From: Aerococcus sp. | GTDB taxonomy: Bacteria > Bacillota > Bacilli > Lactobacillales > Aerococcaceae | Assembly (NCBI GenBank): GCA_030528155.1 | Contig: JAUMZL010000003.1 | Span: 1-64,000 of the forward strand | DNA length: 64,000 nt | Reading direction: 5' to 3' | In this document: one piece after another, positions 49,101 to 56,591 of the stretch | How the letters are laid out: every line of letters starts with the position of its first letter | Numbering within the stretch: the first letter of the stretch is position 1 | Translations under genes and position numbers: made by a program | The notes under the pieces: model-generated | The model's input: only the letters and a program-made list of their open reading frames with translations | Database searches by the model: none | What the model was told of the DNA's origin: nothing

Positions 49101-49827
49101 TGAGCGATGCTACCACTTCACAATCCGACTGAAGTAACGCTTCAACTACCCGATACTCATAAGCATTGAGGCGCTCAAACCCATCTAAAATCACCAATGT
49201 ATTCGTAAAATCTTCCTGTTTGATGTAGTGGATCAAGCGATCATAAACCGTGAAATCACGCAAAGGATGGGCCGTAAGATAATCCTCATATTCTCGATAG
49301 ATATTGGCAAGTTCCTGCATTTTCTTCCACTCATTGACAACATGACCAACCTCACTAGATTTGGGACGTTCCTGATCGATTAAGGCTTGAAAGTCATCAG
49401 CATGGATATTCCCACGCTCTAATTCATTGAAGAGTTGGACCAAACGTTCCTGAAAACTCAAATAGCGACTTTCCCGTCCAAACAGTGCCAATTCCTGTTG
49501 ATGCTCATGCGTCAACTTGCGCAAAAGCATGGCTAATCCAATTTCAGATACCGTATCCTTCGTCACATTCAACCCTAAAAACCACGCCAAACGCTTAATG
49601 CTAAACACCTGCAGTCGCATCATCGCATTGGCCTCATAGCCTTCGTGGCCCTCGTAGCGATTTAACTGTTTCAATACCTCAAACTCACTCGCTAACTGAC
49701 GGTCTTCAGGCACCAAGTAGAAAACGCGCCGCTCAAAACCACCACCAGCTAAAAAGGACTGAATACGTGCGATCAATGGCCCCCGATCGCGCTGAATATC
49801 GGTCATTAAATGTAATTGTAATGGCAA
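46123..49827 (-). CDS. rexB: RexB-type (AddB-like) nuclease subunit
   Basis: Subunit B of the RexAB/AddAB complex, 1234 residues. The C-terminal nuclease motif IIDRVDAVW...VIDYKSS is intact. The N-terminus has no GxxGxGKT Walker A. The iron-sulfur cysteines of Bacillus AddB are also absent: the CPF element reads DPFSYFL, and no CxxC cluster follows near the end. Those two losses are the RexB pattern of streptococci and lactococci. The start is TTG, with AAGGAGG seven bases upstream. Confidence 0.93.
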   Translation of the reverse strand: MPLQLHLMTDIQRDRGPLIARIQSFLAGGGFERRVFYLVPEDRQLASEFEVLKQLNRYEGHEGYEANAMMRLQVFSIKRLAWFLGLNVTKDTVSEIGLAMLLRKLTHEHQQELALFGRESRYLSFQERLVQLFNELERGNIHADDFQALIDQERPKSSEVGHVVNEWKKMQELANIYREYEDYLTAHPLRDFTVYDRLIHYIKQEDFTNTLVILDGFERLNAYEYRVVEALLQSDCEVVASLILPNDPDGNAIEMGDTFYQTKRLREQLTLLNGGRYQLVPETTFATAPAYQRGFSAIEEWLIADQSLPLSQEANQTVAEAVTLWKSESPQVEADQVANQIYHLVSNPNQSYRYCDFHIFIRDFERYQSLLLPALQQNHIPYFVDYPQTMAKHPLARFMASLIRMDQRNWRYQDVFNVLRTGLLALNWETDNEALSYQETLDYLENIVLAHGYEGRQFWNDAVTWNTRLDARGAKQKTNAADRQMATYVHLLKNRTYQACQQLFSMWHQAENGEAAVRALYQFMEQQAVPKQIQQWASELNAAGELEEAEHQLQVWQKFVEVLDEYVRLFGQDPFDQREFAMILKSTFEQTTYRIVPPTIDSVTITSYETHPVTPTKVAFIIGLTDQTLPKQKQQTSLLTDDDRLLLNRGMSAEQFLDPSPAEQFNHEKMIAYHLFLAATDHLYVSYPYNIMGEKQTRPSSYFTHLKTQFHLPATIKAEEGDWEETEAVMERPEIVLGNWRSQLHHLVIKERQAKEKNRLLDQAWSELEEKLRHFSVSEAKPLIPAVLSSLTYQNRVHALSPALAKKLYGKTLVASVSNLELYNKDPFSYFLQYGLRLKERALFAIDQRLTGSYSHEFLQRYYDRLATHPNETTEERLHHIEQSLAKVPAYAVFQRQTQESLQQEALNRTVRQLILREAEHFEAVKLENWYNELTFGRGELELALPINDVNLTGIIDRVDAVWMQDEQTKEETLYFEVIDYKSSLRNRASELKNLGNLYDGTSLQLYTYLAVIWQAFQSGELWRKQPHTAKAHYQTLPIGIFYEELSSLATDPHLVISNEKDWQKLCSFEREKRPEMVNLGRLNGYLLESKQALTAVSQTVEAEALSSDQVYPFQLTKQGAFSNAVGYKNRFTAEQFSTVVDFVLKKIATTVQAIQSGQIPLYPVKDDPYLPSLTTFKSVARYDATDSDLPRWQPTRFDASQPIADFFEQLAQDRADETTNKEDKEASDESTDA

Positions 49828-49860
49828 CCCGCATCCCTCCTTATTGATTATTAGCGCACG

Positions 49861-50268
49861 CTAGGCATTCTTTGCTACATCAGCGCGTGCTTTTTTCAAT
49901 TGCTTCTGCAAGTCTTTCACAGCTTTCAATGATTTCTTTACTTTGCGTTGGGAGTACCAATCCGAAATCATATTATCGAGCCACATATCCCACAACCAAC
50001 TGACCTGAATGGGTTTCATAGCTTTAGAGAGCGCGCGATCGCCTAATGCGACTTGTAAATCGTCCAACTCTTCCTTTATCACGCGCATTTTCTCATTCGC
50101 CTGATTCAACCGCCGCCGTTTGAGAAAACTGAAAAACAATCCGTGATCTTTACCATCAAACAAATCAAAGAATCCAAAACGACGCGCTGAATTCAGTAAT
50201 TTCTGCGTACGATGTAAATCGGCAAGTGTTTGGTCAATCTGGCGTAATACTTCTTTATTTCTTGTCAT
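49861..50268 (-). CDS. Conserved hypothetical protein, coiled-coil
   Basis: 135 residues from the ATG of MTRNKEVLRQ, chosen because AAAGAGG lies just upstream. The protein is basic and helical. An N-terminal helix (VLRQIDQTLADLHRTQKLLNSA), a short Gly/Phe segment and two long heptad-like helices (NQANEKMRVIKEELDDLQVAL and VKKSLKAVKDLQKQLKKAR) follow. No signal peptide. I recall similar unnamed proteins in Bacilli but cannot assign a function. 30 bases before rexB; possibly co-transcribed. Confidence 0.7.
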   Translation of the reverse strand: MTRNKEVLRQIDQTLADLHRTQKLLNSARRFGFFDLFDGKDHGLFFSFLKRRRLNQANEKMRVIKEELDDLQVALGDRALSKAMKPIQVSWLWDMWLDNMISDWYSQRKVKKSLKAVKDLQKQLKKARADVAKNA

Positions 50269-50348
50269 TGTCATCCTCTTTCTATCGGCATTGCCGAAGC
50301 TGTCCAACTTCCTTGTCTCTCTATTTTAGCGAACTCACTCAGCGAATA

Positions 50349-50464
50349 AAAGCACCCCACTCCTAAGCGAATATTCATAATCACAAGGACAATCATACGG
50401 ACTAATTCTGTTGGTGCTCAGTCATCAGTGGAGATCACTTCTTAAAAAAGCTCTCAAAAAGAGC
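50349..50464 (-). terminator. Two minus-strand terminator-like hairpins in a gene-free gap
   Basis: A short stem GCTCT/AGAGC with T6 lies at 50447-50464, and AGCACC...GGGTGCTTTTATT arms at about 50353-50415. Together with the pepT terminator this gap (50269-50664) holds three terminator-like elements and no ORF that I can support. Confidence 0.45.
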
Positions 50465-50592
50465 CCCCAATCGCTCTTCCTATCTACTTCGCTTAATGGG
50501 ATATCTTCTCATTCTCTCATATAACGAGTAAATAAGCCTCCTACCTGCAGAAGAAATAGCTCCGCTTAAGGCCTATTCCAATCACTGACCAT

Positions 50593-50630
50593 ACAAAAAA
50601 TACCGGGAAAGGTTACCCTCTCCCGATATT
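50593..50630 (-). terminator. Terminator behind pepT
   Basis: AATATCGGGA/TCCCGGTATT arms with an inner AGG/CCT pair and T6 on the minus strand. Confidence 0.8.
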
Positions 50631-50664
50631 TAGTGGCATCAATCAGCCTTAATTCGTCTTAAAC

Positions 50665-51939
50665 TTATTCCTCAACGGTCTTCTTGAAACTCGCATAGTC
50701 TTTGGAGTTTTCTACCAGTTTAACCAAGATTTCTACCATTTTTTCCATAGTTTGTAAGGAAACATATTCAAAGCGGGCATGCATGTTTTCCCCACCAGCG
50801 AACAAGTTAGGTGTTGGTAAGCCACGGAAGGTCATAATAGAGCCATCCGTACCGCCACGTACCGCTTCGATTTTTGGCTCAACGCCACAATCTACATAGC
50901 TCTTCTTCGCCAATTCTACTGGACGCATGTCATCTTTCAAGATCTGGCCCATGTTGTAGTATTGGTCATCAACCGCAATTTCAACCACTTCTTTGCCATA
51001 TTGTTGGTTCATATCTGCCGCAATCTTCTTCATTTGGTCTTTGCGGTAGTTGAACATGGTGTCGTCGTGGTCACGCAGAATGTAGATGGCTTTAGCGCTA
51101 TCCACTTCCCCATTGATTTTGAGGAGATGGTAGAACCCTTCGCGTCCTTCTGTTTTTTCCGGACGATCATGGTCAGCTAAGGCGTTGTGGTAGTCAACAG
51201 CTAATTGTAGTGCATTGATCATGGTGTCTTTCGCCGTGCCTGGGTGCACGTTTTTGCCATTGAAGGTCAATGTCGTTTGGGCAGCGCTAAAGGTTTCCCA
51301 TTCTAATTCACCCAGCGGACCACCATCGATCGTGTAAGCAAAATCGGCGTTGAAACGTTCAACATCGAAACGTGTGGCTCCCATCCCGATTTCTTCGTCA
51401 GGACCGAAGCCAATCTTGATGTCGCCGTGTTTGATTTCTGGATGTTCAATTAAGTAGTGCATTGCCGTCATAATTTCAGCAATCCCGGATTTATCATCTG
51501 CTCCTAACAAGGTGCGTCCATCCGTAGTAATCAAAGTTTGACCTTTGTATTTATTTAACGAAGGAAATTCTGCTGGGTCTAAGGAGTAACCCGAATCAGA
51601 AAGTGGAATCACGCCACCGTCGTAATCTTCGATGATTTGTGGAGCAATCCCTTCTGCATTGAAGTCCGCAGTATCACGGTGAGCAAATAAACCGAATACT
51701 GGGTAATCATGGTCAGGATCATTGCTTGGCAAGGTCGCTGTCACATAGCTGTCTTCTGGATTGTAGTAAATATCCGTCATGCCAATTTCTTCGAGTTCTG
51801 CCTCGAGTTTGTGGGCAAAGTCCACCTGACTTGGGGTAGAAGGCACTTGATCGCTGCGCGCTTCATCGGACCGTGTATTCAACTTCACATAACGAAGAAA
51901 ACGCTCTAACAATTCTTTGGAATCAACTTCCATACTCAT
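50665..51939 (-). CDS. pepT: Peptidase T (tripeptide aminopeptidase)
   Basis: A dinuclear zinc M20 peptidase that removes N-terminal residues from tripeptides in the cytosol. Metal and catalytic motifs: [45 protein letters not shown] and a final [10 protein letters not shown]. 424 residues, slightly longer than the usual 410. AAAGGTGAG precedes the ATG. It stands alone, 110 bases downstream of the nif3-like gene. Confidence 0.96.
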   Translation of the reverse strand: MSMEVDSKELLERFLRYVKLNTRSDEARSDQVPSTPSQVDFAHKLEAELEEIGMTDIYYNPEDSYVTATLPSNDPDHDYPVFGLFAHRDTADFNAEGIAPQIIEDYDGGVIPLSDSGYSLDPAEFPSLNKYKGQTLITTDGRTLLGADDKSGIAEIMTAMHYLIEHPEIKHGDIKIGFGPDEEIGMGATRFDVERFNADFAYTIDGGPLGELEWETFSAAQTTLTFNGKNVHPGTAKDTMINALQLAVDYHNALADHDRPEKTEGREGFYHLLKINGEVDSAKAIYILRDHDDTMFNYRKDQMKKIAADMNQQYGKEVVEIAVDDQYYNMGQILKDDMRPVELAKKSYVDCGVEPKIEAVRGGTDGSIMTFRGLPTPNLFAGGENMHARFEYVSLQTMEKMVEILVKLVENSKDYASFKKTVEE

Positions 51940-52049
51940 AGGATCATCTCACCTTTCTAAATTTAAGGCGCACGTTGAACGTGTCTGCTTACTCCATGAC
52001 GAGTAGTGATAGAGCGTGCATGTCCTTCAGCGTGTGGCCTGAATTTCCT

Positions 52050-52868
52050 CTACAAAAACGTAAATGGATCTGTATTCATTATACTAGATCGAACCGTGAC
52101 TTGCCAATGGTCTTTTTGGGCCCACGATTGAATCAATGCGGTGAGGTGGTCTTTACAAATGCTCTCCATGTGGTGCCCCGGATCAATCACTGTCAGTCCC
52201 GCTGCCAACATGTCATGCGCGGTGTGATAATACGCATCCCCGGTAATATACACCTCTGCTCCTTGTGCCAGCGCCTCGTGGTAAAAACTTCCGCCGTCAC
52301 CGCCGAGGACCGCCACACGTTGCACCATTTGATCCAAATCCGCACTCACCACGCGTACTCCTTCTAAGTGGTGATAAGCCTTCACTCGTTCGACTAACGC
52401 GCGCACACGCATGGGTTCAACTAATCGCCCGATACGTCCCATACCGACCCGTTTGCCATCCTCAGTAAAAGTAGCCGGTTCATTGGGCACAAGCACCTCA
52501 GTATCGATGATCCCATAAGCTTCGGCCAACCAATCGTTCATTCCACCCGGTGCTGCGTCCAGATTAGTATGCGCACAATACACGCCAATGTGGTGGCGAA
52601 TCAACTTCGCATACATCGCCTGCTGCGGATCGTCTTCCGTTAAATCATTAGGGCGATGAAAAATCACCGGATGATGCGCCACAATGAAATCACACCCTAA
52701 TTCAATGGCTTCATCCACCACTTCCGGACGAACGTCCAGTGTGGTTAAAATATGATGAATTTCTTGGTCACGCTTCCCAAAATGTAACCCGACTGGATCC
52801 TCATGGTAGCGCCATGTTTCCGGACAAAAACGTTCAAAACGATCCATGAACTGTTGAATGGTTGTCAT
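52050..52868 (-). CDS. Nif3-like dinuclear metal-binding protein
   Basis: 272 residues of the NIF3/YqfO (GTP cyclohydrolase I type 2 homologue) family. Metal-binding motifs are IVAHHPVIF (near 65), HTNLDAAPGG and the late DPGHHMES. It lacks the CutA-like insertion that brings Bacillus YqfO to about 370 residues. Biochemical function of the family is unsettled. It follows trmK with no spacing at all, the usual trmK-nif3 pair. Confidence 0.92.
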   Translation of the reverse strand: MTTIQQFMDRFERFCPETWRYHEDPVGLHFGKRDQEIHHILTTLDVRPEVVDEAIELGCDFIVAHHPVIFHRPNDLTEDDPQQAMYAKLIRHHIGVYCAHTNLDAAPGGMNDWLAEAYGIIDTEVLVPNEPATFTEDGKRVGMGRIGRLVEPMRVRALVERVKAYHHLEGVRVVSADLDQMVQRVAVLGGDGGSFYHEALAQGAEVYITGDAYYHTAHDMLAAGLTVIDPGHHMESICKDHLTALIQSWAQKDHWQVTVRSSIMNTDPFTFL

Positions 52869-53576
52869 TTACTTCTCCTCCAATCGCGCCCGAATCATCG
52901 CCACGCGCGCCGTGAACTGTTCTTTAGCCTGTGTGTCTGTGCTATTTTCCAGATTCATTAACACGCGCTGGGCTTTGGCTAACTCATGTTGCCACATGGC
53001 TTGGAAAACAATAGGATTTGCTTGTTCAACGAAACGGCCAAATTGAATTTCTTCAGCCGTTAAATTTGCCTGTTCAGGAGCATACTGCGCCATCATCATT
53101 TCATAGCGCTTTTTATTTTCTTCAACGAGTCCCTCCTTGATGAGGGCATACCCATTCATATTCAACCATTGCCGCACCCGTTGCGCTTCCCAATTTGGTT
53201 GCAAGAGTAGCGCTGGATGATTGCTCAATTTCCCATCTTGTTTACCTTGAGACAAAATGTCCACAATCAATTGTCCGCCCATACCAGCAATCGTGATGAC
53301 ATCAATGGCATCTTCTGGTGTAATTACAGCCAGCCCATCACCAAAGCGCGCGCTGATCTTTTCCTGCCAGCCCGCTGCTTTGATGGCAGCTTGACTGTGT
53401 GCTAATGGACCTTTTGCGACTTCCCCCGCCACTGCAAAAGTGATTCTTTCTTGGTTTGCTAAATAAATGGGTAAATACGCATGGTCTGAACCAATATCAG
53501 CGACCCGACTGCCTGCTGGTACCCAGTTTGCTAATTGTTGTAGACGATCTGACAAATGATTGCCATCCATTCTCAT
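52869..53576 (-). CDS. trmK: tRNA adenine-22 N1-methyltransferase TrmK
   Basis: SAM-dependent methyltransferase, 235 residues. The SAM motif is VADIGSDHAYLPIYL (about 24-38), with ITIAGMGGQLIVDIL and LLQPNWE following. The helical C-terminus is typical. Relatives carry rpoD-dnaG upstream; they are not here. Promoter at 53767-53794 gives a leader of about 180 bases. Confidence 0.92.
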   Translation of the reverse strand: MRMDGNHLSDRLQQLANWVPAGSRVADIGSDHAYLPIYLANQERITFAVAGEVAKGPLAHSQAAIKAAGWQEKISARFGDGLAVITPEDAIDVITIAGMGGQLIVDILSQGKQDGKLSNHPALLLQPNWEAQRVRQWLNMNGYALIKEGLVEENKKRYEMMMAQYAPEQANLTAEEIQFGRFVEQANPIVFQAMWQHELAKAQRVLMNLENSTDTQAKEQFTARVAMIRARLEEK

Positions 53577-53766
53577 TTCTCTCCCCTCAGCCGTTAATAC
53601 TCACTCTGTTTTCTCCGCCAAACGATGACAAGTCATAGTGACCATGCCCTGCTCGCTTAAAAGAGAAAAGCTTTGTCACTCTATTGTTCATCAGAATTCT
53701 TTTCCTAGACGTTTTTTGTCGCTAGCGAAGTGTAGGCGTATTTCATCAACGGTTGTCTTCTCTTCT

Positions 53767-53794
53767 ATTGTACAATAGCCACCCCTCCTGTCTA
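53767..53794 (-). promoter_or_regulatory. Promoter of trmK-nif3
   Basis: TAGACA, 16-base spacer, TACAAT on the minus strand. The 53577-53766 stretch below it is an untranslated leader with no known motif. Confidence 0.55.
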
Positions 53795-53852
53795 GCGCTT
53801 TATGGTTAAAACCAACCTCCCCTTCCTTTGCAAACGGGTCATACCATTCGCT

Positions 53853-54038
53853 CTACTCCTGTGAGGACTTCACTTGAGTTTTTTCTATCGTGGCCATTTT
53901 GTATCTTTCATACCACACCAGCGCGACCTGCACGCTATCTCCTTTTCGCGCGCATAATACTTTTTTTGCCCGTACATTCACCTCTCTACTCATTGCGCAT
54001 TTAGTGGTACACTCTAAGCAATAGATTGATCGTGTCAT
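53853..54038 (-). CDS. Small Cys-rich protein, unrecognised
   Basis: 61 residues from MTRSIYCLECTTKC. AGTAGGAG lies 6 bases before the ATG. Cysteines at 7, 10, 14 and 29 or so (CLEC, TTKC, VLCARKG) could bind zinc, but no known domain is apparent. It lies in a 680-base stretch with no other large gene, above the trmK promoter and without an obvious terminator. It may be a real small gene or a chance ORF. Confidence 0.4.
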   Translation of the reverse strand: MTRSIYCLECTTKCAMSREVNVRAKKVLCARKGDSVQVALVWYERYKMATIEKTQVKSSQE

Positions 54039-54189
54039 ACTATCTCCTACTTCCACTAGAAAGAGCAGGCTACTATCATGATTTCTCCCCGTAAACGCAC
54101 CTTATTCGCCATCTTACTCGGCTTCTGGTTGATGACCAAACGCTTCATACATACGGTGAAGGCTCATCACCGTTAAAAAGTAACAAAAA

Positions 54190-54246
54190 ACCACGTCACC
54201 CTCTCCCACTTGCCCTAATTAGTCGCGTGGAGTGCATTGACGTGGT
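54190..54246. terminator. Terminator behind the 105-residue hypothetical gene
   Basis: Perfect 9-bp arms ACCACGTCA/TGACGTGGT around a 39-base loop, with T6 on the minus strand. Confidence 0.7.
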
Positions 54247-54253
54247 ATTCTTT

Positions 54254-54571
54254 CTATTTTTCCAAGGCCGCCTTTAACGCTTCATAAGACGGGAAATCAG
54301 TAAATTGAGCCAAATAGCGATCAAAGCGTGCTCGTTCCTCTTCACTCCAGTCATCAAAAGAGCGAAGATCCGTCGGTGATTTGAGCACAAATTCCGCATA
54401 GGTTTGGAATGACGTATGTTCCTTAATGAAGGCATCGGATAGATCTAGTCCTGCCAACGCTTCTCCCTCATCGCGCTTTTGTTCTTCATCGAGTTTAGCT
54501 GCCGGCTGAATAAACCGTTCAAAAATATCATCAACCGTTTGTTGATCATTGTGATTAAAACGAAATCCCAT
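54254..54571 (-). CDS. Hypothetical acidic protein
   Basis: 105 residues from MGFRFNHNDQQTV, with AAAGGGAG upstream. A longer frame would read through the tRNA-Glu terminator at 54626-54659, which argues for this start. Acidic and probably helical (FIQPAAKLDEEQKRDEGEAL, then DDWSEEERARFDRYL). No signal peptide, no membrane helix. Not recognised. Confidence 0.65.
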   Translation of the reverse strand: MGFRFNHNDQQTVDDIFERFIQPAAKLDEEQKRDEGEALAGLDLSDAFIKEHTSFQTYAEFVLKSPTDLRSFDDWSEEERARFDRYLAQFTDFPSYEALKAALEK

Positions 54572-54625
54572 CACACACTCTCCCTTTTCTATTCTCGGTA
54601 ATGATCCATCATTTTCATTTAAAAC

Positions 54626-54659
54626 AAAAAGAGGCTTCCCGTCAACACAGAAAGCCACC
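54626..54659 (-). terminator. Terminator behind tRNA-Glu
   Basis: GGCTTTC/GGGAAGCC arms followed by TCTTTTTG on the minus strand, 10 bases after the tRNA. Confidence 0.8.
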
Positions 54660-54668
54660 TACCGCTGA

Positions 54669-54740
54669 TCACCCGTACCGGATTCGAACCGGCGTTTCCG
54701 CGATGAGAACGCGGCGTCTTAACCCCTTGACCAACGGGCA
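54669..54740 (-). tRNA. tRNA-Glu (anticodon CTC)
   Basis: A 72-base cloverleaf. D stem and loop match Firmicutes tRNA-Glu (GTCAAGGGGTTAAGAC). Anticodon stem CCGCG/CGCGG encloses TTCTCAT, so the anticodon is CTC, reading GAG only. The acceptor is TGCCCGT/ACGGGTG: the first two pairs are U1-G72 and G2-U71, where G1-C72 is usual. Shares a transcript with tRNA-Thr 22 bases upstream. Confidence 0.88.
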
Positions 54741-54762
54741 CAAATACTAATATTAAAAAACA

Positions 54763-54835
54763 TGCCGGCTATAGGACTTGAACCTACGACCTCCGCGTTA
54801 CGAATGCGATGCTCTACCAACTGAGCTAAGCCGGC
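54763..54835 (-). tRNA. tRNA-Thr (anticodon CGT)
   Basis: A 73-base cloverleaf: acceptor GCCGGCT/AGCCGGC, D stem GCTC/GAGC, T stem GTAGG/CCTAT. Loop TTCGTAA gives anticodon CGT, reading ACG. The anticodon stem TCGCA/CGCGG has an A31-C39 mismatch next to the loop. Confidence 0.92.
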
Positions 54836-54864
54836 ATTTGATGTTGTCTCAAACAACAAAAATT

Positions 54865-54893
54865 ATTATACCTAGGTTTTGATCATTTGTAAA
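54865..54893 (-). promoter_or_regulatory. Promoter of tRNA-Thr/tRNA-Glu
   Basis: TTTACA, 17-base spacer, TATAAT on the minus strand, 30 bases before tRNA-Thr. Confidence 0.75.
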
Positions 54894-55092
54894 CCCCTAG
54901 TCACAAAAAAATGATATTAAAAGCGATCTAAATTGTCCTTCTTATACAACTGACCTAAATCCCTTATGAGTACAACAATCTTTTTCTTTTTGATCAAGGC
55001 TATCCCCCAGCTACGATACCTGGCTTCCGTTTCCAATTCTTTATCTTCACAGCGCTATTTCATAGAAATACGCGTAATCATCAAGTCACGTA

Positions 55093-55473
55093 CTACTTCC
55101 TCCGGCCTTCATTAGTAAAATGCCGATGCAACGCTATTTCAGTCGGAATAATGGTTAAAACCATCACAGCTAATTGGAAAAAGACCAAGTCCAGCGAAAT
55201 CGTTTCAAAATGCGGATGATCTTTTACTAAAAGTAAAATCACTACCGACAGCACGGACAGAATGAATCCTAAAATAAAATTCATCCGTCCCCAATACTTG
55301 TGAGCGTAGCGCCAGGTCTCATCATTTAGTCTAGACATCGTTGTACGATACCCCGAAACGCCATATCGATTCTTAGGCGGGTGATTCTGCCAACGATAAC
55401 CCAAGACGAGCATAGACAATGGAATTAATAGCGAACAAATCAATAAAAACGCAAACATACCGATCACCACCAT
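55093..55473 (-). CDS. SdpI-family membrane protein
   Basis: 126 residues with three membrane segments (about 2-25, 64-82, 95-113). NRYGVSGYRTTMSRLNDETWRYAHKYWG matches the SdpI signature (GYRTxxS...W..A...G). SdpI protects Bacillus against the SdpC toxin; many homologues stand alone with unknown roles, as here. No toxin gene is adjacent. The start may be either Met1 or Met6, since the ribosome site is weak. Confidence 0.75.
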   Translation of the reverse strand: MVVIGMFAFLLICSLLIPLSMLVLGYRWQNHPPKNRYGVSGYRTTMSRLNDETWRYAHKYWGRMNFILGFILSVLSVVILLLVKDHPHFETISLDLVFFQLAVMVLTIIPTEIALHRHFTNEGRRK

Positions 55474-55559
55474 CTAATCTGTTGTTTCCGCCACTGCAGT
55501 AGCATTTTTCTCCATTGGTTTCCACTGATCACAACCATTATTTGCTGATATCAGCGTAG

Positions 55560-56150
55560 CTAAAATAAACGAGTCTGACGGTCAGGAACTGCGCTCATCA
55601 ATAACTCTGGGCCATGGTTAATTTTCAGATATTCTGCTGCAAAAGCGGTATCCTGTAGCCACACGCGCAATTTATTTGCTTCAATGATGACGGGCATACG
55701 ATGATGCACCTGGCTGACCGTCTGATCAGCCGTTCTGGTTAAGAGGATTGCCTGTGGTTTTAAGCCGTACGGTGTTTCTTTGAGCTGATAACACCCAGCA
55801 ACGAAGAGCGGGTCATTGGCACCAAACAAATATTTCTGCTTGTCTTTGGTCCATTCATAGAATTGTGTCATAGGGAAAACACAGCGTTGCGTTTTAAACG
55901 CCGTACTGAAGGTTGGCTTCGTCAGGATCGTTTCACTGCGCGCATTAATCAACAATTGATTAGGCTCGTAACCGTCAAATCCCCAGCGCATCCCTGTCGC
56001 TTTGACCTGCCCATGTGCATTCTGTCCTAAGACCAATACCTCCTTACCAGGAAAAACCGTACCAGTCTGAACCGACGTTGTCTTGGGTAAACGATGGTAA
56101 AAATGGGCCAATAGACTGTTCTCTTTGTCAAATTCGTATCGTCCGCACAT
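55560..56150 (-). CDS. SRAP-domain protein (YedK/HMCES family)
   Basis: 196 residues. Family members crosslink to abasic sites in single-stranded DNA through Cys2 and so shield them. Here Cys2 (MCGRYEF), Asn69 (NARSET), Glu99 (FYEW) and His150 (HRMP) are all in place. Many bacterial copies sit near SOS or mobile genes; this one is a lone gene next to tRNA-Arg. Confidence 0.94.
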   Translation of the reverse strand: MCGRYEFDKENSLLAHFYHRLPKTTSVQTGTVFPGKEVLVLGQNAHGQVKATGMRWGFDGYEPNQLLINARSETILTKPTFSTAFKTQRCVFPMTQFYEWTKDKQKYLFGANDPLFVAGCYQLKETPYGLKPQAILLTRTADQTVSQVHHRMPVIIEANKLRVWLQDTAFAAEYLKINHGPELLMSAVPDRQTRLF

Positions 56151-56184
56151 TATTCAACGCTCCTTTCCCTTTGTGATAACAAAA

Positions 56185-56212
56185 AGAGGCCAATCATTAA
56201 CGATCAGCCTCT
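56185..56212 (-). terminator. Terminator behind tRNA-Arg
   Basis: AGAGGC-GATC/GATT-GCCTCT arms with T5 on the minus strand. Confidence 0.8.
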
Positions 56213-56221
56213 CTTCCACTA

Positions 56222-56293
56222 TGCGCTCGTGGGGAATCGAACCCCAATTATAGGAACCGGAATCCTATGTGATATCCATTACACTACGAGCGC
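56222..56293 (-). tRNA. tRNA-Arg (anticodon CCG)
   Basis: A 72-base cloverleaf: acceptor GCGCTCG/CGAGCGC, anticodon stem TAGGA/TCCTA around TTCCGGT, T stem TGGGG/CCCCA. Anticodon CCG reads CGG. Promoter TTGAAA-17-TATAAT at 56320-56348. Confidence 0.93.
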
Positions 56294-56319
56294 AACAGTC
56301 ATTGATTAACAACGTGACT

Positions 56320-56348
56320 ATTATAACCCAGTTTTTTCAGGGTTTCAA
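56320..56348 (-). promoter_or_regulatory. Promoter of tRNA-Arg
   Basis: TTGAAA, 17-base spacer, TATAAT on the minus strand, 26 bases before the tRNA. Confidence 0.8.
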
Positions 56349-56369
56349 GTCACCTTTTCAATCAATTAA

Positions 56370-56394
56370 AACAGGCGGAGCTCCTTGCCCCGCC
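56370..56394 (-). terminator. Terminator behind murA-epuA
   Basis: GGCGGGGC/GCTCCGCC, 8 bp with one G-U, followed by TGTTTTAATT on the minus strand. Confidence 0.7.
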
Positions 56395-56401
56395 CGACGT
56401 C

Positions 56402-56590
56402 TTATATTGGCAGAAAACTAAATAGATGTTGCCATTTTTCAGGAGAGAAAATTGCCCAGAAAGGATCGCCACCACTTACGCCGTAGCCAACCATCAAGCC
56501 GATCGCAAATAATATGACGAGTATAAGGACAACAAGCACTAACCGTCCGATCAAATGGAGGAAGCGCCGTCCTAATGACTGCGTAGCCAT
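56402..56590 (-). CDS. epuA: EpuA-like small membrane protein
   Basis: 62 residues with a basic N-terminus and one membrane helix (about 16-36, LVLVVLILVILFAIGLMVGYG), then PFWAIFSPEKWQHLFSFL. Streptococcal EpuA has this layout and also follows murA, here by 1 base. Its role is not established; Pfam labels the family as an RNA-polymerase beta accessory protein. Confidence 0.8.
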   Translation of the reverse strand: MATQSLGRRFLHLIGRLVLVVLILVILFAIGLMVGYGVSGGDPFWAIFSPEKWQHLFSFLPI

Positions 56591-56591
56591 A

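Noticed and set aside
54078..54176. Plus-strand 32-residue ORF with a hydrophobic centre
   Set aside because: No convincing ribosome site or promoter, and it abuts a terminator. Could be chance.
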